From Streptacidiphilus jeojiense (lineage in GTDB: Bacteria > Actinomycetota > Actinomycetes > Streptomycetales > Streptomycetaceae), in NCBI RefSeq assembly GCF_000719095.1, contig NZ_JOEH01000013.1, positions 133,914-197,913 of the forward strand: a stretch of DNA of 64,000 nucleotides, given 5' to 3'. Under the pieces are notes generated by a model, which saw only the letters and a program-made list of their open reading frames with translations, was not told the origin of the DNA and made no database searches. Shown piece after piece: positions 41,567-50,500 of this stretch. Every line of letters begins with the position of its first letter. The stretch's first letter is position 1. The translations under genes and the position numbers were made by a program.

Positions 41567-42650
41567 CGGCCGCCCGTACACACAGCACGGCGGGCAGATG
41601 CTGCGTCAGCAGCCGCCAGCTGTCGCCCTCGTCCGCACTTCCGTAGACCTCGCCGTTGCGATTGCCGAAGTACACGCCCACGGGCTCGGCGTCGTCCAGG
41701 CACAGCGCGTCGCGCAGCACCACCCCGTAGTGCGGTTCCCGGGGGAGTCCCTCGGACAGCGGTTCCCAGCTCTCGCCCGCGTCCCGGCTGCGGTACACCC
41801 GGCAGCGGTGCTCAGGGGGCAGCCGCTCGTAGTCGGCCACCAGCGGGAACACATAGACGGTGCCCGCCCGTCGCGGGTGCGCGGCGATGGCGAAGCCGAA
41901 GTCGGCCGGCAGGTCGGCGTCGATCGGGATCCAGCTCCCGCCGGAGTCGTCGCTGCGGTAGACCCCGCCGTGGTTCTGCAGGTACAGCCGGGCCGGATCG
42001 CCGGCGTCCACGGCGATCTTGTGCACGCACTGTCCGAACTCCGGATTGCGGTCCGGTTGGAACCGCGCCTCCACCCCGGTGTTCGAGGGCGCCCAACTGT
42101 CACCGCCGTCCGCGGACCGGTAGACGCCGCCGGTGGAGACCGCGACGGTGAGCTGCCGGGGGTCCTCCCGGTCGACCAGCACCGTGTGCATCCCCTGGCC
42201 GCCGAAGCCGGCTCCCCAGTCCTTGCGCTGCGGATGTTTCCACAGGCTCTCCACCAGCGAGAACGACTCGCCCCTGTCCTCGGACCGGAACAGCGCGGCG
42301 GGCTCGGTCCCCGCGTAGACGACGGTCGGCTGGTCGGCGCCGGCCGGCTGCAGCTGCCAGACCCGCTCCAGTGACGTTCCGGTGGACTCCGGGAAGCGCA
42401 CGGCGGGCTGTTTGGGCTCCTGCCAGGTCGCGCCCAGGTCGTCGGAGTGGAACACCGAGGGACCCCAGTGGCTGCTGTCCGCGCCGACCAGGATCCTCGG
42501 CACCACGCCGCCCCGGCGGTCGATGGCCACCGAGTACACGCCCTGCATCGGGAAGTGCGGCTGCTCGTTCCACTCCCAGTTCCTGCGGTCCCGGCTGCGT
42601 CCCAGGAACAGCCCCTTGGCGGTACCGACCGCCAGTACTACCTCGCCCAT
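41556..42650 (-). CDS. BNR/sialidase-like beta-propeller protein
   Basis: A 364-residue beta-propeller with six Asp-box motifs (SDDLGATW, SEDRGESF, SADGGDSW, SDDSGGSW, SRDAGESW, SADEGDSW). It lacks a signal peptide and the FRIP arginine motif of true sialidases, so it is more like the cytosolic propellers annotated as photosystem-stability or exo-alpha-sialidase-like. No catalytic residues can be assigned. It lies 114 bp downstream of pxpC on the same strand and might be read through from that operon, but the gap allows an independent promoter. Confidence 0.75.
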   Translation of the reverse strand: MGEVVLAVGTAKGLFLGRSRDRRNWEWNEQPHFPMQGVYSVAIDRRGGVVPRILVGADSSHWGPSVFHSDDLGATWQEPKQPAVRFPESTGTSLERVWQLQPAGADQPTVVYAGTEPAALFRSEDRGESFSLVESLWKHPQRKDWGAGFGGQGMHTVLVDREDPRQLTVAVSTGGVYRSADGGDSWAPSNTGVEARFQPDRNPEFGQCVHKIAVDAGDPARLYLQNHGGVYRSDDSGGSWIPIDADLPADFGFAIAAHPRRAGTVYVFPLVADYERLPPEHRCRVYRSRDAGESWEPLSEGLPREPHYGVVLRDALCLDDAEPVGVYFGNRNGEVYGSADEGDSWRLLTQHLPAVLCVRAAETG

Positions 42651-42764
42651 GGCGGACTCCTCTGTCCTCGCCGCTGTCCTCGCCGGTGGTTCTCCTCGCC
42701 GGTTCGTCCGATGGGCAGCAGTCTTCTCGGATCGCGGACGGTTGTCGTGTTTTCGGGCGTGTGT

Positions 42765-43628
42765 TCACCGCATTGAGCGAGTGAATCGAACAGGCGTTCC
42801 CGGTGCCGCCTGCGCGGCCGAGGCGAGATCCCCCGCCGGGACCACGCCCAGGACCGGATAGCCCCCGGTGGTGGGGTGGTCGGCCAGGAACACCACCGGC
42901 AGCCCGTCCGGCGGCACCTGCACCGCCCCGAGCACCATCCCCTCGCTGGGCAGCTCGCCGCGGTCCGGCAGCCGTTCGAGCAGAGGTCCGGTCAGCCGCA
43001 GCCCGACCCGGTTGGACGCGGGGGAGACAGTCCAGCGCCCGGAGTCCAGCGTGCGCAGCGCCCCGGGGCCGAACCAGTCGGCGCGCGGTCCGAGGTCCAG
43101 CCGCAGCAGCAGTTCACGCGGGGGAGCCGGCAGCGGCAGCGGGTCGATCCAGCAGGGCGGACCGGTCGGCGGCCCCACCGGCAGCAGCTGCCCGGCCGCC
43201 AGCGGCGCCGGCCCGAGCCCGGCCAGCAGATCGGTGGACCGGCTGCCCAGTACCGGCGGCACCGCGAAGCCGCCGGCCACCGACAGGTAGCAGCGCAGCC
43301 CGCTGGTCGGCGCACCCACCGCCAGCACCGCCCCGGTCGGTACCCGTACCGGGGCGCCCCAGGCGACCGCCCTGCCGTCCACCAGCACCGGTGCGGGGGC
43401 GCCGAGGACCGCGACCAGCACCGGCTCCAGGGCCCGCAGCGCGACCCCGCCGAGGGTGGCCTCCAGTACTGCCGCGTCCGGGGCGTTGCCGACCAGCCGA
43501 TTGACCAGCCGGAGCGCGCCCGGATCCAGCGCACCGGCGCGCGGCACCCCGAGCGCGGCGACGCCGACGCGTCCGCCGTCCTGGACCGTGGTCAGCGGTC
43601 CTGGCCGGACCACCTCCACCGCCCTCAT
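42765..43628 (-). CDS. pxpC: 5-oxoprolinase subunit PxpC
   Basis: A 287-residue protein of the biotin-dependent carboxyltransferase-like family (KipA/PxpC). It carries VVRPGPLTTVQDGGRVG at the N-terminus, TDLLAGLGP, and the C-terminal FLADHPTTGGYPVLG motif. With PxpA and PxpB it hydrolyses 5-oxoproline to glutamate using ATP. The start overlaps the pxpB stop codon by ATGA. Residues and length are normal. This is the third gene of a complete pxpABC operon. Confidence 0.9.
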   Translation of the reverse strand: MRAVEVVRPGPLTTVQDGGRVGVAALGVPRAGALDPGALRLVNRLVGNAPDAAVLEATLGGVALRALEPVLVAVLGAPAPVLVDGRAVAWGAPVRVPTGAVLAVGAPTSGLRCYLSVAGGFAVPPVLGSRSTDLLAGLGPAPLAAGQLLPVGPPTGPPCWIDPLPLPAPPRELLLRLDLGPRADWFGPGALRTLDSGRWTVSPASNRVGLRLTGPLLERLPDRGELPSEGMVLGAVQVPPDGLPVVFLADHPTTGGYPVLGVVPAGDLASAAQAAPGTPVRFTRSMR

Positions 43629-44245
43629 GGCTGCTCCACGAAGCGCACCCGGGTGCCCGGCTGCAACAGCGCCGCCGGGTCGCGGCCCAGGTCCCAGACC
43701 GGCAGCGAGGTGCGCCCGAGCAACTGCCAGCCGCCGGGCGAGGCGCCGGGGTAGACCCCGGTGTAGCCGCCGGCCAGTGCCACCGAGCCGGCCGGCACCT
43801 GGGTGCGCGGGGTGGCCCGGCGCGGCACGGCGTACCGCTCGGGCAGCCCGGTCAGATAGGCGAAGCCGGGCGCGAAGCCGCAGAAGGCGACCCGGTACTC
43901 GGCCCCGGTGTGGATCCGCACCGCCTCGGCGGCGGACACCCCCCACAGCGCCGCGACCTCGGCCAGGTCCTCGCCGTCGTAGCGGGTCGGTACGGTGACC
44001 ACCGGACCCTCCGGCGGCGCCGAGGTCTGCGGCCGCCACCCCTCGAACTGGGCGGCGACCAGCTCCGGCCGGGCCAGTCCGTCCAGCAGCACTGTCCGCG
44101 CGGCCGGGACGATCTCGACGGCCCCCGGCAGCCGCCCGTCCGCCTGACGGGAGATCAACTCCTGGTGCAGCGAGGCGACTTCCGCGTCGCTGTCGACCTC
44201 CAGCAGCAGCGCCGAGCGCCCCGCGGCCATGATCCGCACGCTCAT
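43625..44245 (-). CDS. pxpB: 5-oxoprolinase subunit PxpB
   Basis: A 206-residue allophanate-hydrolase subunit 1-like protein (KipI/PxpB). Signature segments are AYLTGLPERYAVPRRATPR with FCGFAPGF before it, and ALAGGYTGVYPGASPGGWQ. It overlaps pxpA upstream and pxpC downstream by four bases each, so all three subunits are co-translated. Acts with PxpA and PxpC in the cytosol on 5-oxoproline, a by-product of glutamine cyclisation. Confidence 0.9.
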   Translation of the reverse strand: MSVRIMAAGRSALLLEVDSDAEVASLHQELISRQADGRLPGAVEIVPAARTVLLDGLARPELVAAQFEGWRPQTSAPPEGPVVTVPTRYDGEDLAEVAALWGVSAAEAVRIHTGAEYRVAFCGFAPGFAYLTGLPERYAVPRRATPRTQVPAGSVALAGGYTGVYPGASPGGWQLLGRTSLPVWDLGRDPAALLQPGTRVRFVEQP

Positions 44246-45012
44246 CCGAACGCCTCCACGCGCACCCCGGCGGCGGTCAGCGCCTCCCGTACCCGCAGCG
44301 CCAGCGCGGCGGCGCCCGGGGTGTCCCCGTGCACGCACAGCGAACCGGCCCGCACCGGGACCAGGCTGCCGTCCGCGGCGACCACCTCCCCGTCCCTGGC
44401 CATCCGCACCGCCCGGGCCACCACCTGGTCCGGATCGTGCAGCACCGCCCCCGGCTCGGTCCGCGGCACCAGCGTCCCCTGCGCGGTGTAGGCCCGGTCC
44501 GCGAAGGCCTCGGCGACCACCGGGAGGCCGGCCGCCAGCGCCGCCGCGAGCAGCGCCGATCCGGGCAGCCCCAGCACCGGCAGGCCGCGCCCGTCCGCCC
44601 GCCGGTAGGCCAGCAGCGCCTCCACCACGGCGCCCGCCTGCTCCTGGTCGTGCACCACCCGGTTGTAGAGCGCCCCGTGCGGCTTCAGATAGGCCACCGC
44701 CGTCCCGGCCGCCCGGGCGAACAGGTCCAGGGCGCCCAGCTGGTAGGCGATCTCGTCGGCCAGTTCCCCGCGCGGCACCTCCATCGGGCGCCGTCCGAAG
44801 CCGGCCAGGTCCCGGTAGGAGACCTGGGCCCCGATCCGCACCCCGCGCTCGGCCGCCAGTTCGCACACCCGGCGGATCGTCGAGGGGTCGCCAGCATGGA
44901 AACCGCAGGCGACGTTCGCACTGGTGACCACCGCCAGCAGGGCCTCGTCGTCGGTCAGCGTCCAGCGTCCGAAGCCCTCGCCCAGGTCCGCGTTGAGATC
45001 GATGGTCACCAT
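44242..45012 (-). CDS. pxpA: 5-oxoprolinase subunit PxpA
   Basis: A 256-residue LamB/YcsF-family protein, the catalytic partner of PxpBC. Visible are IDLNADLGEGFGRW at the N-terminus, ANVACGFHAGDPSTI, AYLKPHGALYN, and VHGDTPGA near the end, all standard. First gene of the operon, divergent from the SMC-like operon. The 102-bp region between them contains the inverted repeat GTGTG-N6-CACAC (45038-45053). An upstream in-frame extension to 45096 has no family similarity and is not used. Confidence 0.92.
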   Translation of the reverse strand: MVTIDLNADLGEGFGRWTLTDDEALLAVVTSANVACGFHAGDPSTIRRVCELAAERGVRIGAQVSYRDLAGFGRRPMEVPRGELADEIAYQLGALDLFARAAGTAVAYLKPHGALYNRVVHDQEQAGAVVEALLAYRRADGRGLPVLGLPGSALLAAALAAGLPVVAEAFADRAYTAQGTLVPRTEPGAVLHDPDQVVARAVRMARDGEVVAADGSLVPVRAGSLCVHGDTPGAAALALRVREALTAAGVRVEAFG

Positions 45013-45037
45013 GGCAGAGATCCTAGGGGCGGGCCGC

Positions 45038-45053
45038 GTGTGCAAGGTCACAC
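45038..45053. promoter_or_regulatory. Inverted repeat in the pxpA/SMC-operon divergent promoter
   Basis: GTGTG (45038-45042) and CACAC (45049-45053), separated by CAAGGT. Placed between divergent genes and 26-41 bp upstream of the pxpA start, it is a plausible operator, for example for a GntR- or IclR-like regulator encoded elsewhere. Confidence 0.4.
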
Positions 45054-45100
45054 AATTGCTCGCATTCCGTGGCGTTTCGGAGCCTGTCAGTGCCACCCCC

Positions 45101-45106
45101 TAATCT
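45101..45106 (+). promoter_or_regulatory. Probable -10 box for a leaderless SMC operon
   Basis: TAATCT ends nine bases before the GTG start of the first SMC-operon gene and no Shine-Dalgarno sequence is present, fitting a leaderless mRNA. Confidence 0.45.
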
Positions 45107-45114
45107 TGTCGATC

Positions 45115-46686
45115 GTGACCACATCCGCCGACCCCAGCACCCGCGTCTCGCTGGGCCCAGCCGCCGACGAGGGGCTGGCCCGGCGGCTCCGTGCGCTCGC
45201 GTGCACCGCGCCGCTGCACGACCTGGACAGCCGCAAGGCCAACCTGGCCGGCGAGTACGCCGTCTACGGCATGGCCGAGGTGGCGCTGTCGGCGATCGAC
45301 CTGGTCACCCTGCAGATGGACTTCGACACCGGTGCCGACCGGGACCAGGTGCTGGCCCGGCTGCAGCCCCGGGTCGCCGCGCAGGCCCCGCAGCGCCCCT
45401 GGACCGAGCACGAGCGGGTCGCCCGCTGGGTGCTGGAGTCGCTGATCAACGTGGGCAGCGTGGACCGCGGCTTCCGCGCCGTCTACGGCACCTTCGCCAC
45501 CGACGGCTCCTATGTCCGCCGTGACTACGACTTCAAGCTGATCGAGGAGGTGCCCGGGCCCGACGGCGGGGTCTACCTGCGCACCACCGACGAGGCCGTC
45601 AACGTCCTGGTCGGCGCGCTGGACACGGACGTCACCAGCGCCCAGATCGCCGCCGAGGTCAAGCTGGAGGTGCTGATCAACCGGGGCCGGCTGGCGGACG
45701 CCCAACTCGCCGCCGAACAGGCCCGCTACCGCACCGTCCAGTTCGCCGAGACGCTGCGCCGGGCGCTGGAGGCGACCCGCCGCAACGTCCGCGCGGTGGA
45801 CTGGATGGAGACCGTCCCCGACCTGATCCACGAGGCGCTGGAGCACATCGCCGACCGCTACCGGCACGAGAACGCGATCCTCACCAACATCCGCCGCGCC
45901 CGCGACGAGTCCGAGGACCCCGAGCACAAGCGGCGCGCCGCCGAGCTGGTCGACATCGTCAAGGACTGCATCCGCCGGCACACCCAGCTGCAGACCCGGC
46001 TGCTGGAGGCCGGCCCGCTGTTCCGCGCCGAGCAGGACCGCCAGGCCTTCGCCGGCCCCACCGCCCGCTCCGGCCTGGACCTCTACGGGCAGCTGCTGGC
46101 CCCGCTGCTGCGGCTGCCGCTGGAGCACGGCCTGCGGGTCACCGACGCCTTCTTCAGCAGTGCCATAGGGCTGCGCACCCCGGTCTCGGTCCGGGTCACC
46201 GACCTGGTCGAGGTACTGCTCACCCCGCCGGTCGAGCGCGAGCACCTGGGCGCCGAGCTGCCCGAGCCCGATCTGCTGGACACCCCCGACGACAGCCGCT
46301 TCTCCGAGGCCCAGCTGGAGGCCGCCCAGGTCCTGCTGGACCTCCCCCCGGACGCACCGCGGCGACTGTCCGGCCTGCTCGCCGAGGCCCGCCGCAGCGA
46401 CCCCGAACTCCCGTACCTGGTCGCCCTGCTGGCCGTGCACGCGGCCAGTCCCTCGGTCGGCACGGCCTACCGGCAGGGCGAGGAGCGGCTGCTGTTCGCC
46501 GTCGACGACGGCGCCCGGCTGGACGACCCGGAGTTCGGCGGCGCCGACCTGATCGTCGGCAGCGCCCTGCTCGACGCCGCCGGCATGGCCGCGGAGCGCG
46601 CCGAGGCGTCCGCACCGACCGACCCCCCGGCCAGGGCCCTCGTCCCGGCCGGACGGAAGCCGCACCACCTGGAGTCCCGCCCATGA
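45115..46686 (+). CDS. First gene of SMC-like operon; possible kleisin-type subunit
   Basis: A 523-residue, mainly helical, soluble protein of no named family that I recognise. It begins VTTSADPSTRVSLGP and contains a long helical middle (RYRTVQFAETLRRALEATRR, ILTNIRRARDESEDPEHKRR) and a C-terminal globular part. Size, helical content and position before a smaller subunit and a giant SMC-like ATPase match MksF/JetA-type kleisins of bacterial condensin and Wadjet systems. That assignment rests on architecture, not on a motif. Start GTG at 45115, leaderless. It overlaps the next gene by ATGA. Confidence 0.65.
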   Translation: MTTSADPSTRVSLGPAADEGLARRLRALACTAPLHDLDSRKANLAGEYAVYGMAEVALSAIDLVTLQMDFDTGADRDQVLARLQPRVAAQAPQRPWTEHERVARWVLESLINVGSVDRGFRAVYGTFATDGSYVRRDYDFKLIEEVPGPDGGVYLRTTDEAVNVLVGALDTDVTSAQIAAEVKLEVLINRGRLADAQLAAEQARYRTVQFAETLRRALEATRRNVRAVDWMETVPDLIHEALEHIADRYRHENAILTNIRRARDESEDPEHKRRAAELVDIVKDCIRRHTQLQTRLLEAGPLFRAEQDRQAFAGPTARSGLDLYGQLLAPLLRLPLEHGLRVTDAFFSSAIGLRTPVSVRVTDLVEVLLTPPVEREHLGAELPEPDLLDTPDDSRFSEAQLEAAQVLLDLPPDAPRRLSGLLAEARRSDPELPYLVALLAVHAASPSVGTAYRQGEERLLFAVDDGARLDDPEFGGADLIVGSALLDAAGMAAERAEASAPTDPPARALVPAGRKPHHLESRP

Positions 46687-47555
46687 CCAGCTACGACGAG
46701 CACCCCACGACCGGGGACGGTGCCGGCGCCCCGCCCGCGATCACCCCCGGCGACGTCGCCGACGCCTCCCGGCTGGTCTCCTTCGGGCTGCAGCCGAAAC
46801 TGCTGCCCGCACGCGACGCCGAGTACGGCGAGCTGGTCCGCCGCTACCGCGACGACCCCGGCTTCGCCCGGCTGGCCGACGCCGTCGCCACCGGTCTGGG
46901 ACTGATCGTGCTGGAGGTCTCGCCCCGGGCCGGGATGGCGGTCGCCGCCTCCGAGGACTCGGTGTTCGCGGTGCGCCTCGGCGAGTACTCGCGCCGCGCC
47001 GCCTCCGAGTCCACCGACCGGTTCCTGCACGGTCTGGCGCACCTGGCCGTGGCCGCGCTGGCCTTCCCCCGCCCGGAGGACCTGGCCGACGACGGCTACC
47101 TCGGCCGGATCACCGTCAACGGCGTGGACACCTTCGTGCGCCAGGTCTGCCGCCGGCTGGAGGAGCAGGCCGAGGCCGAGGGCGCCAACACCGACCCGGT
47201 CAGCGACGCCCCCGGCCTGGAGGCCGCCTGGCGGGTGTACGCGCGGCGCAGCGCCACCGGCGCCACCAAGGACGCCCGCCGGCTCTCCGGCTCCACCATC
47301 GGCATCGTCGGCAAGGCGATGTCCTTCATGGTCGACACCGGCTTCCTACAGAAGACCTCGGACGACTCCGGCGGCACCTTCCGCACCACCGCCCGCTACC
47401 AGCTGCAGGTCCGCGACCTGGCCGGCAGCGCCGCGATGGCCGAACTGCTCGCCCTGGGCGTGGTCCCGATCAGCGACGGCAGCGCCAGCCTGCTGCCGCC
47501 CGACCCCACCGAGGAACTGGTCGCCGACGCCGGCCTCCCGTTCCACTCCTCCTGA
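46683..47555 (+). CDS. Second gene of SMC-like operon; possible kite-type subunit
   Basis: A 290-residue protein starting in the stop of the preceding gene. Segments such as GLGLIVLEVSPRAGMAVAASEDSVFAV and YLGRITVNGVDTFVRQVCRRLEEQ, then RYQLQVRDLAGSAAMAELL, suggest winged-helix folds like those of MksE/JetB (kite) subunits. No enzyme motif is seen. Order and size (kleisin-like, kite-like, SMC) parallel mksFEB and jetABC. Recognition is by context; a structure prediction is needed to confirm the winged helices. Confidence 0.65.
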   Translation: MTSYDEHPTTGDGAGAPPAITPGDVADASRLVSFGLQPKLLPARDAEYGELVRRYRDDPGFARLADAVATGLGLIVLEVSPRAGMAVAASEDSVFAVRLGEYSRRAASESTDRFLHGLAHLAVAALAFPRPEDLADDGYLGRITVNGVDTFVRQVCRRLEEQAEAEGANTDPVSDAPGLEAAWRVYARRSATGATKDARRLSGSTIGIVGKAMSFMVDTGFLQKTSDDSGGTFRTTARYQLQVRDLAGSAAMAELLALGVVPISDGSASLLPPDPTEELVADAGLPFHSS

Positions 47556-47599
47556 CGCGCCTTTCCTGACAACCCACCAGCACGGAGACCTGACAACCC

Positions 47600-50500
47600 A
47601 TGTACGAGCTGAACCGGGTCCGCCTGTACTCCATCGGCCCCGCCGGTGCGCGGTACGCCGACACCGTGCTCGACCTGAGCGGTGTCGGCGATCCGGTGCC
47701 CGAGCCGGCCCCCTCCCAGCCCGGCTTCTTCGACGAGGAGGAGAGCGGCCCGCCGCGCCGCCCGGCCCCGGCCGGGGTGCTCTTCCTGGAGAACGGCGGC
47801 GGCAAGTCGGTGCTGCTGAAGCTGATCTTCTCGGTGATGCTGCCGGGCCACCGCAACACCCTGGGCGGCGCCAGCTCCGGCGTGCTGCGCAAGTTCCTGC
47901 TCGCCGACGACTGCGGCCACGTCGCGCTGGAGTGGCAGCACACCCTCACCGGCGAGACCGTGGTGGTCGGCAAGGTCAGCGAGTGGCGCGGCCGCCAGGT
48001 CTCCACCGACCCGCGCAAGTTCGCCGAGGCCTGGTACTCCTTCCGCCCCGGCCCCGGCCTCAGCCTGGACGGCCTGCCGGTCGCCGAACGCACCACCTTC
48101 CTCCCTGCGCCCGGCCAGGAGGCGCCCAAGGTGAGCCCCAAGGGCCGCCGCCGCACCATGAAGGGCTTCCGCGACGCCCTGACCGAGGCGGGCAAGGCCG
48201 AGCCCGCCCTGGACCTGGTCTGGGAGGAGGGCCACGACCGCTGGATCGAGCATCTGGGCAGCCTCGGTCTTGACCCCGAACTCTTCCGCTACCAGCGCGA
48301 GATGAACGCCGACGAGGGCGAGGCGGCCGGCTTGTTCGCGGTGAAGAACGACGCCGACTTCACCGACCTGCTGCTGCGCGCGGTCACCGACACCCGCGAC
48401 ACCGACGGCCTGGCCGACCTGGTGCACGGCTTCGCCAACAAGCTCGGCCGCCGCGCCGAGCTGACCGCCGAACGCGACTTCACCGCGGGCTCGCTGGACC
48501 TGCTGCGCCGGATCGCCGAGGCGGCCACCGCCCGCGAGTCGGTCCGTGAGACGCACCGTTCCGCCGAGCGCCGCACCCGCCGGCTGGCCCGCACCCTGGC
48601 CGCCCGCGCCGCCGCGGAGCGGGACCAGGTCCGTGAGCTGGCCGAGCAGGTCGCCGAGGCGGCCGCCGCCGTCGCCGACGCCGAGGACGGCCGCACCCGG
48701 CAGTCGCTGATCACCGCTGAACTGACCCACCGTCATGCCAGCCTCGCCCTGGCCGCCGCCACCGGTACCGCGGCGGGCCTGCGCAAGGAGCTGCTGGACG
48801 CCAGGACCCTGCACTCCGCCTGGCAGGCAACGGAACTGGTGCTGCGTCACCGCGCCGCCGCGGACCGCTCGGCCCGGATGTCGGCCGCGATCCGCGAGGC
48901 CGAACGCGACGCCGCCCCCGCCCTGGCCGCCCGCACCCGCGCGGCCCGGGCCCTGGTCGGCGCGCTGGAGACGGCCGCCGCGGCGGCCGAGGCCCAGGCG
49001 GACAGCGAGGAGCAGCGCGCCGGTGCGCTGCAGGCCGAGGGCGAGACCGCCCGTCGCGACGCCACCGCCGCCGCCACCGCCGCGCAGAAGGGCCGCAGCG
49101 AGAGCGAGCACCTGCGCCAACGCTTGGCCGAGGTCGAGCAGGAGACCCAGGCGGCAGTCCGTTCAGGCTGGATCGACTCCACCAACGCCGCCCCGGACGC
49201 CGAGGCAGTGGACCCGGCTCGGGCCGCCCTGGAGGCATCCGACGCCGAGCAGCAGGCCACCGCCGCCTGGGAGCAGGCCCGTACCGTCGCCGACCAGGCC
49301 GCCGCCCGGGCCCGCGAAGCCGCGGCCCGGGGGGCCAGGGCGGAACTGGCCGCCGCCCGCGCCAGCGACGCGCTGGCCGCCGCCGAGACCGCGCTGGCCG
49401 CCGAGCAGGACGCCGCCGCCGAGCTCGCCGCGCACCCCCGGTCCACCGAGCTGCTCGGGGTCCAGGTCGGCGAGCTGTCGCCGGAGGCGCTGGACCGCTC
49501 CGCCGACAGCCTGCGCGAGCTGCTGGACGACTCGGTCACCGCCGCCGAGCGCACCCTGTTCGAGCTCAGGACGGCCGCCGCCGCCGACTCCCGGGTGCTG
49601 GCCGCGCTCGGCGACGGCGGGCTGCTCCCGCCCGGTCCGGACGTGCTGGCCACCGTCGAGTACCTGGGTGAGCACGGCGTCCCCGCCCTCCCCGGCTGGC
49701 GCTACCTGGCCCAGTCGGTGGACCCGGCCGACCACGACCGCATCCTCGACGCCCGCCCGCAGCTGGTCGACGGCGTCATCGTCACCGACCCGGCCGCGCT
49801 GGAACGGGCCCGGGAGGCGCTGTCCGCGGCTGCCCTGCTGCCCCGCTCCGCCGTCGCCGTCGGCACCGCGGCCGCCCTGCTCGCCCCGGTCCTCGACGGC
49901 ACCGGCACAGCCGCATCCTCCGGGGTGTTCCTGGTCCCGCCGAACCCGGCCATGCACGACGAGAACGCCGCCGACGAGGAGCGCAACCAGCTCCGTGACC
50001 GGGCCACCGCCAGGGACGAGCAGATCCGCGCGCTGGCCGCCCGGCTCGGTGCGGACCGTCTGCTCAGTGGCCGGCTCGCCTCCTGGCGCACCCGCTGCCC
50101 CGACGGCCACCTGGACGCACTGGCCGGCACCGCAGAGGCGGCCCGCAGCGTACTGGACCTGGCCGGCGCCGAGCTGGCCTCGGCCCGCGCCGAGCACCAG
50201 GACGCCGACGCCGACCAGCAGCAGGCCTCCCGACTGCGCGACGAACGCGGCGAGGCCGCCCAGCAGGCCCGCCGTCGCGCCGACGCCCTGGCCGGACTCG
50301 CCTTCCGGCTGCGCGAGCGCACCGGCTGGACCGGCCGGCTGCGCGAACTGATCGACGAGACCGCCCAGGCCGAGCAGCGCCAGCAGCTCTGCACCGAGCG
50401 GGCCCAGGCCGCCGACGAGGACCGCCGCGCCGCCCAGCGCGCCGCCGACGACGCCCGCCGTACCGTCCGCGCCCTGCGCGCCGAACGCGCCGAACTGCCC

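Noticed and set aside
41556-42650. BNR-repeat protein considered as a true sialidase
   Set aside because: No signal peptide, FRIP motif or catalytic residues could be identified.
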